From Deltaproteobacteria bacterium (GTDB taxonomy: Bacteria > Myxococcota_A > UBA9160 > UBA4427), in contig PBFW01000040.1 of NCBI GenBank assembly GCA_002719955.1, positions 1 through 64,000 on the forward strand: a stretch of DNA of 64,000 nt, given 5' to 3'. Both the position numbers and the translations under genes were made by a program. This document shows, in pieces, positions 63,748 to 64,000 of this stretch. Below the pieces are notes generated by a model. The model was not told where the DNA came from, searched no databases, and worked only from the letters and a program-made list of their open reading frames with translations. Numbering within the stretch: position 1 is the stretch's first letter; each line of letters begins with the position of its first letter.

Positions 63748-64000
63748 TCAGCCGGCGGGCTCGAAGCGGCCGTACCCGCCACGAAAAAAGAGCAGGGGCT
63801 CACCCTCCCGGACATGAGCCTCCTCGATCTCGCCCACACAGAGAACGTGATCGCCCGCGTCGTGAACCGCAACCAAGCGGCAGTCGAGATTGACGAGCGC
63901 CCCGGAGAGAAGCGGGGCCCCGGTCTTGCCATCGAAGGTCTCGACCCCCTCGAAGCGGTCGACCCCCTCCTTCTTGGACGCAAATCTATTCGAAAGCGCG
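63748..64000 (-). CDS. Flavin reductase-domain protein, partial
   Basis: Only the last 83 codons are in the window; the gene enters from the right edge. The text ALVNLDCRLVAVHDAGDHVL followed by CVGEIEEAHVREGEPLLFFR and GGYGRF matches the C-terminal half of HpaC/flavin-reductase-like FMN-binding domains. The stop is TGA (63750-63748). Such proteins reduce FMN/FAD with NAD(P)H, often for a partner monooxygenase outside this window. Confidence 0.8.
   Translation of the reverse strand, partial: ALSNRFASKKEGVDRFEGVETFDGKTGAPLLSGALVNLDCRLVAVHDAGDHVLCVGEIEEAHVREGEPLLFFRGGYGRFEPAG

Overview
The window is about 65% G+C and gene-dense, with many 1-4 nt start/stop overlaps and frequent GTG/TTG starts. 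Gene content suggests a Gram-negative, deltaproteobacterial-type organism (Myxococcota or a related lineage). The clues are an MglA-like GTPase operon, a receiver protein with a tryptophan-rich helical tail, two wax-ester-synthase-type acyltransferases, and peptidoglycan salvage genes. This placement is inferred from gene families only; there is no rRNA in the window.

Layout. 1-6077: envelope and peptidoglycan turnover (partial dacB, spmA-spmB fusion, AmgK-like kinase, MurU-like uridylyltransferase, metallo-beta-lactamase-fold hydrolase, anmK). 6334-10669: a two-TM protein and a glycosyltransferase/methyltransferase cluster holding two paralogous GT4 enzymes. 10720-18521: signalling (receiver, soluble PAS histidine kinase, divergent NtrC-type regulator, sigma-28 relic, PP2C phosphatase, long receiver protein). 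18602-21421: cofactor genes nadC-birA-coaX. 21664-26038: a translationally coupled trio (HEAT-like protein, MglA-like GTPase, GAF/degenerate GGDEF protein). 26224-29849: sulfur-linked genes (ATP sulfurylase, TolB-like lipoprotein, JAMM peptidase, Rrf2 regulator). 29863-34278: convergent ABC-F ATPase and RNase R. 34341: tRNA-Leu(CAG), then a crotonase and lon. 38346-45548: surface-polysaccharide and glycosyl-transfer genes with a PilZ protein. 45676-49277: a Y-family polymerase homologue that appears catalytically dead, coupled to a penicillin-acylase-type hydrolase. 49520-51893: pgk-tpiA-secG. 51983: tRNA-Leu(GAG).

Downstream of that second tRNA (52070 to about 57900) lies accessory DNA of locally lower G+C. 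It holds a frameshifted C5-cytosine methyltransferase, a PEGA lipoprotein, a possible 23-codon peptide gene with a very strong ribosome binding site, large inverted repeats, a type IV pilin, a 589-residue membrane protein of unknown function and an IS3 orfA relic. From 57901 to the end is a lipid-metabolism locus: TetR regulator and alpha/beta hydrolase, a WS/DGAT homologue on either side, a DsbA-like oxidoreductase and a partial flavin reductase.

The most interesting points are the coupled GTPase trio, the apparently inactive DinB-like protein ending in a clamp-binding motif, the methyltransferase whose overlapping frames are displaced by one indel, the sigma-28 relic, and the WS/DGAT pair of which one has lost the active-site motif.
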